IMG/VR virus record: IMGVR_UViG_3300020214_000040 | Location: 1-41,563 of that record | Source: a virus | Length of the DNA: 41,563 nt | Reading direction: 5' to 3' (one strand) | Shown: in pieces, positions 21,111-30,633 of the stretch | Layout: every line of letters begins with the position of its first letter | Numbering within the stretch: the stretch's first letter is position 1 | Translations under genes and position numbers: made by a program | Notes under the pieces: model-generated | Told to the model about the DNA's origin: nothing | The model's input: the letters and a program-made list of their open reading frames with translations, nothing else | Database searches by the model: none

Positions 21111-22021
21111 GACAAAATAACCTTTTCAATCGCTTCTTTTTGATGAGAAGATAAATCTATAGATGCAAGGCCATTCCATTTACTTTCGCCATAGGTATAC
21201 CAAGCACCCTTTCTTTGAATGATACCAGAATCCACAGCAATGTCAATAAGTTCTCTGTCCATATCAATCTTGCCCTCTTGTGGTAAAACATAATAATATC
21301 CGGCAGTTCCAATACTTGGTGTTTGTTTTGATTTTTCAATAGTCCAAGTTGCTTTTTGACTTGTAATCAGATTGCTATCATCCCTTTCCATTTCGTTTTT
21401 TGACATTGAAAGAAACAATTTGACAATGCTATGCATGTTGTGATGGACAGTATTACTAATCTTGCCTTTGGTTACAGCAAACATACCACTGAGATCTACT
21501 GTTTGATGGGCAACGAATAACATGATATTTTTTTCTTTGTGTAAATAGTTTACTAGTTTTTGCAAAAAGAAACCTTGCGATCTTGCTTGAAGACCCATTG
21601 CCTTGCCACCTTCTGGCTTATCATAAAATTCTTCCTTGATAATATTAGAAATACTATCAAACAAGAAAATATGCTTTTCTTCTGGATGGATCAAGAAATC
21701 ATAGATATTTTTTAAAATATCTTCAACAACAGTTGACTGAACCACAACAATGTCGTCAACATTAATATCACATTTGGTTGCATACTTGTCATTATACGAT
21801 GATTCAGAATCAACGATAACCGGCCTATAACCCATCTTTTGCGCCACAGCAATAATTCTAAAACACATAGTTGTTTTACCAACAGATGGCGTTCCCCAGA
21901 ATAAATGACTTGCCCCGGTATGCAATCCACCGCCTAGTGCTCTATTCAATCCAATGCTTGGGGTTGGAATAACCTCATGCACTGGCATTCTATCGCCTTT
22001 GCGCTTATCTACAACTAACAT
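21107..22021 (-). CDS. recA: RecA-like recombinase, 304 aa
   Basis: Walker A GTPSVGKTT (43-51), the catalytic-type glutamate in DSESSY (E73), Walker B HIFLFDS (D122), and a RecA-like ending with IDIAVDSGIIQRKGAWYTY. The N-terminal PSIGLNRALGGG matches the RecA start of the ATPase core. It is shorter than bacterial RecA (about 350) and lacks the long acidic C-terminal tail, like other phage UvsX/RecA proteins. Strand exchange for recombination-dependent replication or repair is the expected role. AAGGAG precedes the ATG. Confidence 0.88.
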   Translation of the reverse strand: MLVVDKRKGDRMPVHEVIPTPSIGLNRALGGGLHTGASHLFWGTPSVGKTTMCFRIIAVAQKMGYRPVIVDSESSYNDKYATKCDINVDDIVVVQSTVVEDILKNIYDFLIHPEEKHIFLFDSISNIIKEEFYDKPEGGKAMGLQARSQGFFLQKLVNYLHKEKNIMLFVAHQTVDLSGMFAVTKGKISNTVHHNMHSIVKLFLSMSKNEMERDDSNLITSQKATWTIEKSKQTPSIGTAGYYYVLPQEGKIDMDRELIDIAVDSGIIQRKGAWYTYGESKWNGLASIDLSSHQKEAIEKVILS

Positions 22022-22029
22022 ATATCTCC

Positions 22030-22635
22030 TTATTCGTGTATGTGTTCTGGTCTAATATAATTAGAATTTTTTCTGATCCAGATTTGCCATCTTTTTTCAA
22101 GAATAACGCAATGCTCTGAATACATGCTGACAAATAAATCCATTGATTGTTTTGGATTATACCTTTCACCACGTGGATGACTCCATGCATAATCGTCAAT
22201 TGCCATTATTCCACCCCGTTTTAGCAATTCCCATGAAAGCAAAGCATCAAGCATGAATGCCTGCGGCATATGGTCTCCATCAATATAAATAAAGTCAAAT
22301 TGTTTATCTCTATTTCTCATGAGATAATCTTCGCTATACATTTTATGCTTAATCAATCTATCCTTATATGGCTCAAGTTGTTGATCAAATGCTGCTTCAA
22401 CATCCGCAAAACTAAATATTTCATGGGCTATATTGCCATTCCAGGGATCGACGCATGTAAGTCTACATGATGGGTCTGTCAATATATTACCCATCATCCA
22501 CGCAGCACTATTACCACAAAATGAACCAATTTCTAAAAATTGGAGATCGGGCTTACCCTTAAATTCTAAAAGCAGTCTTTCAAAATCTTTTTCAGTTTGA
22601 TTTCCAAGAAACCAGTTAGGAAGTTTTTCTGCCAA
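22030..22635 (-). CDS. Class I SAM-dependent methyltransferase (Methyltransf_24-like), 201 aa
   Basis: Motif I FLEIGSFCGNSAAW (E35, G37) binds SAM, the motif II region contains CVDPWNG, and FDFIYIDGDH (D119, H122) with LLKRGGIMAIDDY matches methyltransferase family 24 enzymes that often methylate sugars. The adjacent upstream gene is a GT25 glycosyltransferase, so sugar modification of a virion or cell-surface glycan is a reasonable inference. The start is a TTG at 22635 with only weak SD support. The ATG-less N-terminus may begin a few codons upstream on a CTG. Confidence 0.8.
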   Translation of the reverse strand: MAEKLPNWFLGNQTEKDFERLLLEFKGKPDLQFLEIGSFCGNSAAWMMGNILTDPSCRLTCVDPWNGNIAHEIFSFADVEAAFDQQLEPYKDRLIKHKMYSEDYLMRNRDKQFDFIYIDGDHMPQAFMLDALLSWELLKRGGIMAIDDYAWSHPRGERYNPKQSMDLFVSMYSEHCVILEKRWQIWIRKNSNYIRPEHIHE

Positions 22636-22643
22636 TTCTCTAC

Positions 22644-23372
22644 TCAGCTTAACACCTCTCTTTTTTGTCTATGTTGAAATGTTGATTCCAACATTGCCAG
22701 ATTACAATACATTTTAGATTTCTTTGCAATCGTATATGAATTGTATTTTTTGCGCTGCCGTAAAAAATAATGGTCTAATGGAAGATTGATTGGATTAACC
22801 GTAACATCATCTAGTATTTTTTTTGCAGACCTTCTATTTATTATATAGCATAACATTGACCAATTTTGGTAAACTTCGCATATATCTGAATTATTTGACG
22901 ACACACCCGAAGCAACCGATGGTAATGGGTTGGTGTCAAATGGAGAGAAACACACCTCGTCATCATAATGACTTGGGTTGTAATAAAAAAATGCATCCCA
23001 AGCATCTGGGAGTTGCGACATATACAATACAAGATTTTCAAAAAATCCATCAATATATACAATGTCGTCTTCCATCAAAATTAAATAATCTGAATCGGTT
23101 TCGAGAAATTTTTTATATGCGTTTACATTGCTTGCCCATATACCAAATTCACTGTATTTCCAACCAAATGCATTGCATTCATAATAACCTTCATTTGTAA
23201 ATCTAATATTTGAATTCTTATAATAGTTTTCCAAATCTTCTTTGCACGAAATTTTAATTGTTGACACATCAAGTTCAGAAGAATATTGACTAATGTAGTT
23301 ATTTATAGATTTATAGAATTTTTCTCTTTCAATATGCTCATCCAAGTGAAATACTTTATGCGTATATTTCAT
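22644..23372 (-). CDS. Glycosyltransferase family 25-like protein, 242 aa
   Basis: KVFHLDEHIEREKFY at the N-terminus, ALGW-like NAFGWKYSEFGIW, the LILMEDDIVY motif (E101-D103) and QNWSMLCYIINRRSAKKIL in the C-terminal half match GT25 enzymes, which transfer galactose or glucose in lipopolysaccharide and collagen-type glycosylation. The EDD triad replaces DxD as in this family. An ATGA junction links it to dnaE. It may pair with the methyltransferase just downstream to build a decorated glycan. Confidence 0.8.
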   Translation of the reverse strand: MKYTHKVFHLDEHIEREKFYKSINNYISQYSSELDVSTIKISCKEDLENYYKNSNIRFTNEGYYECNAFGWKYSEFGIWASNVNAYKKFLETDSDYLILMEDDIVYIDGFFENLVLYMSQLPDAWDAFFYYNPSHYDDEVCFSPFDTNPLPSVASGVSSNNSDICEVYQNWSMLCYIINRRSAKKILDDVTVNPINLPLDHYFLRQRKKYNSYTIAKKSKMYCNLAMLESTFQHRQKREVLS

Positions 23373-26300
23373 ACCTTAGCCAAATTCTTTCTTTTTATAA
23401 AATCATCAACGGTTATTAATCCATCGCCGGACGACAGTTTGAATGAGTCGATCTGAACCAGGGGATTCTTTTCATCAACTTTTTCAATTTTAGCAGCAAA
23501 CCATGCGTTAGGCTTGATAATTAATTTAATCTTTTTTAGCACCGAGGCAAAAACAACAATCTTAAACATGTTCTCGCCATCCCAGCAATAAATGTTGCAC
23601 ATCTCAAAGCCTTTTGCTGTTTTAAATATTCTAAGATTAAAAATATAAAGCAAAGTTTTTTCATCACTCATGCCACCAATTCCATGATTGTATAACCATG
23701 CGTACTTATGATTCTTACCCTGCATTTTTAACTTGATAAAATTATGCAATTGTGTATCTACATAGTTGTAAGCATCACAAAATCCATGCAGCGTTCTATC
23801 ACCGATAAGCGCATAGACATAATCCCTAGTTGAAAGTTCCGTATTCCTTTCTGCAAATATCGTTGCAGAACCAGATATGTCTTCCAATTCAACACGAAGA
23901 TATTGAGGTGTTTTTTTAGTAGATCTAACAACTGCCTTGATTAACATCAATGGAGAATTTGTTTCATGAAAATTACAAAGTTTGTCTAAGATTACATCAA
24001 TTTCATTCGCTTCTGTATCACCAATAGAAAATCCTAAAATTGGCAAATAATATCTGTTATGTTGATATTGCGAAATATATCCAAGGGATTGAAACGCCCC
24101 AACTTTATCAAAGTTTTCTCGCAAGGGCTTCTTTACTGCACTCTTTGAACACTTGGCATCAAATTCGTCATAACAGGTAAATGGTCGTTTTGACAAAATT
24201 TCATTGATTGCGGCTTTACCACAAGACAATACATTTGAAAGACCAAATCGGATTGCTGTCTTTTCGGCCGAATAATCAATTGTAAAGAATTCATCCGACA
24301 GATTAACATCTGGTGGTAAAATTGGGATATTAAGCCTCTGCGCCTCCATGAGATAGGCTGTAATCTTTTCACCAACATCCTCATTGTACAAAAGAGCCCA
24401 TAGATACTCAGATGGATAATGTACCTTTAACCACATCGTTTGATATGAAAGCATCGAATAGGCAACCGCATGAGATTTATTGAACATATAAAGAGCCGAT
24501 AATTCAAACTCTTTCCATATCTGCCTAGCTTCCGGCTTAGAAATAATTGAGTTATTGATGAATTTATCTTTAAATTGCTCAAATTCAGCAGCGTCACGCT
24601 TTTTACCAATAATTTTACGCAACTTGTCAGCTTCTGACCAAGTAAATCCTGACAGGCTGACTGACATTTGCATCAACTGTTCTTGGAAAATAACTGTGCC
24701 GTATGTTTCTTTCAATATCTCTTGTACCGACTTATCAGGATAAGAAGCTGGCTTGAAGCCCTTCTTGCGCTCAATATACTTCTCCCCCTGCGACAACAAA
24801 GCGCCGGGTCTAACCAGCGCGTTTGACACCACAAGATCGTTGAAACTATCAATCCCCATTCTTTCAATAAGATTACGATAAGCAGCGGCATCGGTCTGGA
24901 ATACGCCAACCGTGTTGCCATTGTTAAAGTTTTCATAAACGCTTGGATCATCCAGCCCAAGCGAAACCGACTCCACATCAAGCCCATAACGCTTCCTAAT
25001 CATCGCTAGAGCGTCTTTAATCACAGATACCGTCTTGAGACCCAGAATATCTATTTTTATAAGCCCAACCGCTTCTGCGTCGGTCATATCAAATGCCGTT
25101 ACAACGGTACGCCCACCTCCGTCAGTATCCTTGCGTGTTTCAATTGGGCATACCTGCGTTAGCGGGATTGACGAAACGACCATACCGGCAGCGTGTACGC
25201 CAGCATTACGAACACGACCCTCAAGACGCTTTGCAAGCCGTGGCACATCGGGATATTTGGAGCAAAACAACTTGCCCTTTTCCGTCGATTGCAATTCCTC
25301 AATTGTTTCAAAAAATGGGGTGATGTTGTTGGTTTCCTTGTATGGAACCTGTAGCACCCTGGCAACGTCTTTTACCGCACTCTTGGGCTTAAATGTACCA
25401 TAAGTGGTAATTGCCGCCACATTTTCACGCCCCCAGCGCTCAATCAAATATGACCGAACCTCAATCCGGCGCTTATCTTCAAAGTCTAAGTCAATATCGG
25501 GGTAGTCGTTTCGTTCGGCATTGATAAATCGTGAAAAAAGCAGACTATATTTGATGGGATCAACCTTTGTTATATCCAATAAAAAGGCCAAAATACTACC
25601 GCCCACCGAGCCTCGGCCTGTACCCCTACCAATATTGTTGTTGTCAGCCCATTTTACCAAGTCCCACACAATCAAAAAGTAATCGGCAAATCCAAGTTGT
25701 TTAATCGTATCTAACTCTGTAGCCAGCCTGTCTTTATACTCTTGACCCAGACCAAGTTCTTTTAGCCTAAATTCTGCCATTTCTTTCAGATAATCGTCGG
25801 AATTAAGTGACTTCATATACTTTGGCAATAGATTACGCCGTTTTTGGATTTTGGCAGTACATTTTTCGGCTACTTCCAAGGTATTTTCTATAGTGTCTGG
25901 GATATCGTACCCGGCGGTTTTAAACCATCCCGCAATCTCTTCTGCTTTGGCAAGATATGGATTGATACTATCAAATCGCAATTGACGATCTGGATACATG
26001 ATGTTAATCTTTTTCAACAAATCCTTTTCGTGCTTGTCAAACTTTTCAGCCTGCTCTGTTGCATGCCTTAATTCTGCTGGAGAAAAACTGGGATATTGAG
26101 AAACGCATAGCAATACTTCTTCACATCCCTTGTCGTGAACATTGGGAAAATGACAGTCTGCAGTCGCCACGATTTTTTTACCAAAAGAACTGGCTAGGTT
26201 AATTATTCCATCATTAATCTTTTTGCTATTCCAAGCCTGCATTTCATAATAAAAATCATCTTTAAAGATTTTTATAAACCGCTCAGAAGCCTGTTCTGCT

Positions 26301-26758
26301 AGAGAATAATTGTCTGCCTCTAGCGCCCTACAAACAGTGCTTGCCATACAACCAGACAGGGCAATTATGTCTCCATCAACCATTTCTTCAAGTGTTGAAA
26401 AATCAATTCTTGGTTTGTAGTAAAAGTTGTTTGTCCAGCCAATTTTGGACATCTTAAATAATTTCTCAAGCCCCTCATTTGTTTTTGCCAATAAAATCAA
26501 ATGATGCCGTTCGTGTTTACCCTCACCATCTTTTTCTATTGCTGGAGTAAAATATGCCTCTACACCAAACAGCGGTTTTACTTTTGTTTTTTCACATGCG
26601 TTTTGAAATCTCAATACGCCGGCCATTGAGCCATGATCTGTAATTGCGGCAGCATACTGCCCATTTGTGCTTGTAATTTTAGCAATCTCTTCTGGCGTTG
26701 ACATCCCATCCAGCAACGAGTATTCAGAATGGCAGTGAAGGTGAACAAAGTTGCTCAC
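23369..26758 (-). CDS. dnaE: DNA polymerase III alpha subunit, 1129 aa
   Basis: The N-terminal PHP domain has HLHCHSEYSLLDG (H6, H8, H10), ITDHGSM, LFGVEAYF, RHHLILLAK and TADCHFPNVHD, so the metal ligands needed for proofreading appear intact. The C-family palm has GRGTGRGSVGGS and PDIDLDFED (D421, D423, D425). Thumb and finger regions and HhH-type and OB-fold parts follow (RVELEDISGSATIFAERN). Length is close to bacterial DnaE. In Actinobacteria DnaE1 PHP proofreads, so a separate epsilon subunit may not be needed. GTG start overlapping the previous TAG by one base (TAGTG). Confidence 0.95.
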   Translation of the reverse strand: MSNFVHLHCHSEYSLLDGMSTPEEIAKITSTNGQYAAAITDHGSMAGVLRFQNACEKTKVKPLFGVEAYFTPAIEKDGEGKHERHHLILLAKTNEGLEKLFKMSKIGWTNNFYYKPRIDFSTLEEMVDGDIIALSGCMASTVCRALEADNYSLAEQASERFIKIFKDDFYYEMQAWNSKKINDGIINLASSFGKKIVATADCHFPNVHDKGCEEVLLCVSQYPSFSPAELRHATEQAEKFDKHEKDLLKKINIMYPDRQLRFDSINPYLAKAEEIAGWFKTAGYDIPDTIENTLEVAEKCTAKIQKRRNLLPKYMKSLNSDDYLKEMAEFRLKELGLGQEYKDRLATELDTIKQLGFADYFLIVWDLVKWADNNNIGRGTGRGSVGGSILAFLLDITKVDPIKYSLLFSRFINAERNDYPDIDLDFEDKRRIEVRSYLIERWGRENVAAITTYGTFKPKSAVKDVARVLQVPYKETNNITPFFETIEELQSTEKGKLFCSKYPDVPRLAKRLEGRVRNAGVHAAGMVVSSIPLTQVCPIETRKDTDGGGRTVVTAFDMTDAEAVGLIKIDILGLKTVSVIKDALAMIRKRYGLDVESVSLGLDDPSVYENFNNGNTVGVFQTDAAAYRNLIERMGIDSFNDLVVSNALVRPGALLSQGEKYIERKKGFKPASYPDKSVQEILKETYGTVIFQEQLMQMSVSLSGFTWSEADKLRKIIGKKRDAAEFEQFKDKFINNSIISKPEARQIWKEFELSALYMFNKSHAVAYSMLSYQTMWLKVHYPSEYLWALLYNEDVGEKITAYLMEAQRLNIPILPPDVNLSDEFFTIDYSAEKTAIRFGLSNVLSCGKAAINEILSKRPFTCYDEFDAKCSKSAVKKPLRENFDKVGAFQSLGYISQYQHNRYYLPILGFSIGDTEANEIDVILDKLCNFHETNSPLMLIKAVVRSTKKTPQYLRVELEDISGSATIFAERNTELSTRDYVYALIGDRTLHGFCDAYNYVDTQLHNFIKLKMQGKNHKYAWLYNHGIGGMSDEKTLLYIFNLRIFKTAKGFEMCNIYCWDGENMFKIVVFASVLKKIKLIIKPNAWFAAKIEKVDEKNPLVQIDSFKLSSGDGLITVDDFIKRKNLAKV

Positions 26759-27297
26759 TAATCCTCCAGATTAATTTCAAATAGTGACTCAATGGTATTA
26801 AAATCATTCCAATATTTTTGGTTATAAAATTGTGCCCTTAAATAGCATTTCACCCCCGATGCTTCTATTATTTCAATTTCAAATGGATTGTCCTCTACAA
26901 CAAAAATTGGGTCAATTTTTTGAATATAGTTAATCTTTTCACCCAAATCACAAAAGATTGGCATAGCAGTATTTATGTTCCAATTTTCCAACCAAGGAAG
27001 TGTCTCTTGTACGGCATTCGGCTGCCTTCTGGCAGTAATAACATTAATTGCATAACCAAGACTGAACCAGTAGTTTACCTGATGCCACGCATCAAAGTAG
27101 GGTTTCATATTTTTCCAAAATAATGGATCATTATAAATTTTTAGAATATCCTTATTCTTGGTATTCCCAATAATCCATTCCTGAAAATTGCCTTCTTTTA
27201 TATCACCTAGGGCAAATAAAACATCTTCTAGCGAAGTTGCGATGTCAGCAATGACACCATCAAGGTCCATCACAATCGCTTTGTTAACGTGTTTCAT
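26758..27297 (-). CDS. HAD-superfamily phosphatase (5'-nucleotidase-like), 179 aa
   Basis: HAD motifs: I MDLDGVIAD (nucleophile D11, acid D13), II VITAR (T88), III K121 region (GEKINYI) and IV VVEDNPFE (E135, D136). Length and the short cap fit phage nucleotidases or phosphatases related to 5'(3')-deoxyribonucleotidase and polynucleotide kinase phosphatase domains. The substrate is unknown. The frame extends upstream through tRNA-Lys, but that N-terminus is tRNA sequence. ATG 27297 has AAAGGAAAAA immediately upstream and is the real start. Confidence 0.85.
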   Translation of the reverse strand: MKHVNKAIVMDLDGVIADIATSLEDVLFALGDIKEGNFQEWIIGNTKNKDILKIYNDPLFWKNMKPYFDAWHQVNYWFSLGYAINVITARRQPNAVQETLPWLENWNINTAMPIFCDLGEKINYIQKIDPIFVVEDNPFEIEIIEASGVKCYLRAQFYNQKYWNDFNTIESLFEINLED

Positions 27298-27308
27298 TTT
27301 TTCCTTTG

Positions 27309-27381
<73 letters not shown>

Positions 27382-27389
27382 TGCTGGTT

Positions 27390-28034
27390 TTACCAGCTAT
27401 CCTTGCTCAATTCGCCAGTTGTTAAAAAAACCTGTTGCTTTTCATATGGCAATGTCATATAAACATTGTTAAGATCATGCATAACAAGTTGCTTAATTTG
27501 ATCGTTTTGCTCCCCTATAGCCAAAGGAATTAAGCTATAGTTTGTATCCGATGCCCCAGAACCAGTACGAGAATATTTATAGTATCTATCTGTAATCGTA
27601 CTAAATTCTTTGGCATATTCAAGCAGGGTCAATCCAATGTGTCGCTGATTAAATGTTGTATCAAGGACGCGAGCCTCCCATTTATTTGGCTCAACCTCAA
27701 CAGCAACATTCACTAGCAAGTGTGGCTTTGATCTCCACGCCTTGTCTTGAACTGATTGCTCAGTACCCCAGCATCTATAGTTATACTTTTCAAGTGATGC
27801 CGTAGATGCAACCTTCCACTTCCAGTTGATTGGCGAAACAATGACCGGAACCGTAATTGCTGTTCCAACCTTTTCATTGTAATTTGCGCCATCTTCTGTT
27901 AGTTCCTGAAGGAATCTAATTTTGAACGAGTCGCCAGATTGAAGCGAGAAGAACTTCTTGGCTCCCGATGACTTTCCTGTTGGTACGACTTGCTTCTCCA
28001 AGTCTTTTAATGTTTTAACTGATGTAAATGACAT
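27390..28034 (-). CDS. Putative single-stranded DNA-binding protein, 214 aa
   Basis: Position between primase and polymerase genes, with the layout SGAKKFFSLQSGDSFKIRFLQEL followed by a beta-rich core with conserved aromatics (INWKWKV, RCWGTEQ, YKYSRTG), resembles phage SSB/gp32-like proteins that open with a signature FxLxDGDxxKIRFL. C-terminal half: TLLEYAKEFSTITDRYYKY. The end (SKDSW) is short and not the long acidic tail of bacterial SSB. No metal ligands as in T4 gp32 are evident. Good SD (AGGAGAAAA). The function is inferred from position and fold-like pattern. Confidence 0.6.
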   Translation of the reverse strand: MSFTSVKTLKDLEKQVVPTGKSSGAKKFFSLQSGDSFKIRFLQELTEDGANYNEKVGTAITVPVIVSPINWKWKVASTASLEKYNYRCWGTEQSVQDKAWRSKPHLLVNVAVEVEPNKWEARVLDTTFNQRHIGLTLLEYAKEFSTITDRYYKYSRTGSGASDTNYSLIPLAIGEQNDQIKQLVMHDLNNVYMTLPYEKQQVFLTTGELSKDSW

Positions 28035-28042
28035 GTTTTCTC

Positions 28043-28939
28043 CTATAATGTAATTTGTTTGTTATTTATGATATTTTGTATTTCTATTGCATTCATATCA
28101 CCAGGATCTTTATGCCCCGGCGGTATTTGTGTCGTGTAAATATTCTTTCCACGGCACAGACCTATTATAGCACCTCGCATAGCGTCTCCAGCGCTATCAT
28201 TGTCAGAAAAAATTATAATGGCATCAAAATATTTTCGCAATAAAAAGGCTTGGTATTCTGAAACTTGTGCCCCAAGAGTCGCAACAACATTGGGAAATCC
28301 AGCCTCGTAGACTTTCATTGCGTCAACGCTACCCTCAACAACAATCACATCCGAATAATGCTTTGCATTTTGTAGATTAAATAAGACATCTGCTCTTTTA
28401 AATCCCTTATTGTATAAATATCTTGGCTCTTGGTCTTCGTTAATTGCTCGACCTATAAAGCCAACAACCTTATACTGATGATCTCTAACAGGAATTACTA
28501 TCCTAGATTTGGCATTTGAGAACCCAATCTCAAAGTATTTTAATGTACTTATCGAAAGTCCGCGCTTAACAAACGGCTGAATTTTTTGTATCTGCTCATC
28601 GCTGGTGTAATCAATCTCTATTGCTGACAAATTGAGTATATCTTCTTTTTGCTCAATGAAGCCAGCGTCAATTCGCTTCTGTAACTCAACGGGGTCAATT
28701 TTAATTGATGAATTAAAAGAACGCCCAGCAATATGTCTAAACAGTTGTCTAAAATTACCTTTTTTACCACAAGACGGATTAAAACACTGCCATAAACCAG
28801 TCTTGGAATTTATATAAAAAGATGGCGTATTTACATTCTTGTGAAATGGACAAAAAATAATATATTCATCACCGCTGTGCGCACGAATATCAATATGATA
28901 TTCTTTAAATAGCGTATCTATTTGATTTTTAAGACTCAT
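28043..28939 (-). CDS. dnaG: DNA primase, DnaG-type, 298 aa
   Basis: Zinc-binding domain CPFH (C30, H33) and CFNPSC (C52, C57), then TOPRIM core: VIVVEGSVDAMKV (E202) and IIFSDNDSAGD (D246, D248), the glutamate and DxD that bind metal in primases. About half of bacterial DnaG length, because the C-terminal helicase-binding domain is absent. The start is uncertain: ATG 28939 overlaps the previous gene by 11 nt, ATG 28984 adds 15 residues with a 56-nt overlap, and neither has a clear SD. The zinc domain start favours 28939. It serves priming with the DnaB helicase encoded next to it. Confidence 0.88.
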   Translation of the reverse strand: MSLKNQIDTLFKEYHIDIRAHSGDEYIIFCPFHKNVNTPSFYINSKTGLWQCFNPSCGKKGNFRQLFRHIAGRSFNSSIKIDPVELQKRIDAGFIEQKEDILNLSAIEIDYTSDEQIQKIQPFVKRGLSISTLKYFEIGFSNAKSRIVIPVRDHQYKVVGFIGRAINEDQEPRYLYNKGFKRADVLFNLQNAKHYSDVIVVEGSVDAMKVYEAGFPNVVATLGAQVSEYQAFLLRKYFDAIIIFSDNDSAGDAMRGAIIGLCRGKNIYTTQIPPGHKDPGDMNAIEIQNIINNKQITL

Positions 28940-29108
28940 TTGCGAAAATGATTTTAAATCTAAATAAGTTTTGGTTTTTATCATAGTCTGTTATTAGTTT
29001 GCTTTCTCCCAAGTCACCGTATTCTCTTCGAGCCTCAGACTCCATCCACGGTCGCAATCTTGCAATTGTTTCTATATCCCGAGCAACGCCTTCAAGTATC
29101 ATATTCAT
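28929..29108 (-). CDS. Hypothetical protein, 59 aa, between helicase and primase
   Basis: Start ATG 29108 shares its A with the helicase stop (TAATG), giving a 59-aa product MNMILEGVARDIETIARLRP ending in FKIIFANES. A longer frame to 29153 lies inside the helicase gene. Charged helix plus a strand. Unrecognised. It may be a linker protein or loading factor for the primosome, judged only by position. Confidence 0.6.
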   Translation of the reverse strand: MNMILEGVARDIETIARLRPWMESEARREYGDLGESKLITDYDKNQNLFRFKIIFANES

Positions 29109-30325
29109 TAGAAATCCCACTCCTCTGTCCATTTTCCAGTGTCTAAATTCCATCTCAAGAAAAATGCAAAGTGTGTTGCTCTTCTTACTTTTCTTGAGAC
29201 AATTTGAAAAAGATCTGACGATGGCTCACGGTGTATTGCCAACACCAAATCTGCATCGTATGCCAACTGCTTACTCCAAGCAACTTCTTCTAATTCCGGT
29301 GGTCTTTCAGAATGTCCGTCAGCCATTGTTACGGCAGCAACATCTATTATTGGCACAGCGTTCTTAACAGCAAGGCGTTTAAATGCCTTAGAAAGATTCT
29401 TGGCTTTTTCAGTTTCGGTCTTAGCACCGGATGCATCATCAAATAAGCTATGATAATCAAGAATTACCATATCTGGATGATACTGATCAATCTTAGCCTG
29501 CACCATCATTTGATCTGCGGTTTCAAGCCCTTCTGATGTTATAAGATGAATTGGGTGTTTGCCTTCAAATGTTTTTTCTGCCCATGCTTCGTAAGCGTCT
29601 ACAATTTCAGCACTCGCCCGAACAAGGTCAGTGTTTGTAAAATGACCTTCTCCATTGCTTAGCAAAGTATCCAGGCGTTGCCCCTCTTGCTGCTTGTTCA
29701 TTTCAAGAGAAATAATTAACGGTCTGTACCCGGCCCTCCAAGCATTTGCTGCAAATAGTCTTGCAAGAAAAGATTTGCCTACGCCTGTCCATCCAAGCAA
29801 CACAATAAAGTCACCCGGTAGCCAGCCCCCAAATGTTCTATCTATAACAGTAATCCCGCTTGGGATACCCATATAATCTTTTTCTGGGCGCTCCGAACGC
29901 TCACGTAGGTCTTTTGCCCTATCTTGCCACTCAGCAGCAAGATCGGTATCTTTAAGACTGCTAGAGAACTTATACAGCCTTGATGTTTGCTCCATCAAAA
30001 AGGATAGGGCATCTTTTGCACCAAGTTCATTCAAGATATTATTTGACTTAGAAACTATCATTCTTGTCTGATAGGCGAGTGATTCCTTTTTGGCTTCATT
30101 AATATAATACTTCAGGGGTTCTGGCGTTGCAACAAAATCAAAATCAGGAAAATGGTGCTTTATAGTGTCTTTAGATGGGGTCTTTTGATGCTCATCGTGG
30201 TGCTTAACAATAAATCCCCAAATGTCCTTATACTCCAAAAAAACATTTTCTGCACCCTCAGTTATTGCATCAATATAACTTCCGCTATCAACAATAGCAT
30301 TTAAAAGTCTTACCTCGTAATTCAC
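29108..30325 (-). CDS. dnaB: Replicative DNA helicase, DnaB-like, 405 aa
   Basis: RecA-fold helicase of the DnaB/SF4 type: GGWLPGDFIVLLGWTGVGKS with Walker A GWTGVGKS (178-185), Walker B DMVILDYHS (D290), then a DIAAV-like strand (PIIDVAAVTMADGH) and RKVRRATHF with the arginine-finger-like basic patch. The N-terminal 110 residues are helical and may mediate primase or loader contact. GTG start at 30325 with a GTGA junction to the upstream gene. Confidence 0.9.
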   Translation of the reverse strand: MNYEVRLLNAIVDSGSYIDAITEGAENVFLEYKDIWGFIVKHHDEHQKTPSKDTIKHHFPDFDFVATPEPLKYYINEAKKESLAYQTRMIVSKSNNILNELGAKDALSFLMEQTSRLYKFSSSLKDTDLAAEWQDRAKDLRERSERPEKDYMGIPSGITVIDRTFGGWLPGDFIVLLGWTGVGKSFLARLFAANAWRAGYRPLIISLEMNKQQEGQRLDTLLSNGEGHFTNTDLVRASAEIVDAYEAWAEKTFEGKHPIHLITSEGLETADQMMVQAKIDQYHPDMVILDYHSLFDDASGAKTETEKAKNLSKAFKRLAVKNAVPIIDVAAVTMADGHSERPPELEEVAWSKQLAYDADLVLAIHREPSSDLFQIVSRKVRRATHFAFFLRWNLDTGKWTEEWDF

Positions 30326-30633
30326 TCCAACTCCATTCTCTTTTTAGTTTCCTTGACCATAAATATAAAATTATCACGAGACTTTTTTTCTAAAATCACA
30401 TGATCAATATATTTTTTAGATTGTACGGCAAAATCAAAAACAATGAAGGGGCCGGGGTTTACTTTGACATATTCATCGATTGCATCAAATAAGATGTCAA
30501 TCTCATAAAAGTCACCCAGCGCATCACAAACTTGCTCTTGCCGAGGAGTATCTGGAACAAATAACTTACTTCTTTTTTTGCAACAACTTATGAAGTGTTG
30601 AAGAACTTCTTGACCAGTTAGAGCGCTTTGCAT
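30322..30633 (-). CDS. Hypothetical protein, 103 aa, upstream of dnaB
   Basis: Unrecognised helical protein (MQSALTGQEVLQHFISCCKK, then YVKVNPGPFIVFDFAVQSKKY). In this position, between a WhiB gene and the helicase and coupled to it by GTGA, phages often encode helicase-loading or accessory factors, so that is a hypothesis. It overlaps the WhiB gene 3' end by 68 nt, a large overlap, and no alternative downstream Met would preserve the hydrophobic core. Confidence 0.55.
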   Translation of the reverse strand: MQSALTGQEVLQHFISCCKKRSKLFVPDTPRQEQVCDALGDFYEIDILFDAIDEYVKVNPGPFIVFDFAVQSKKYIDHVILEKKSRDNFIFMVKETKKRMELE

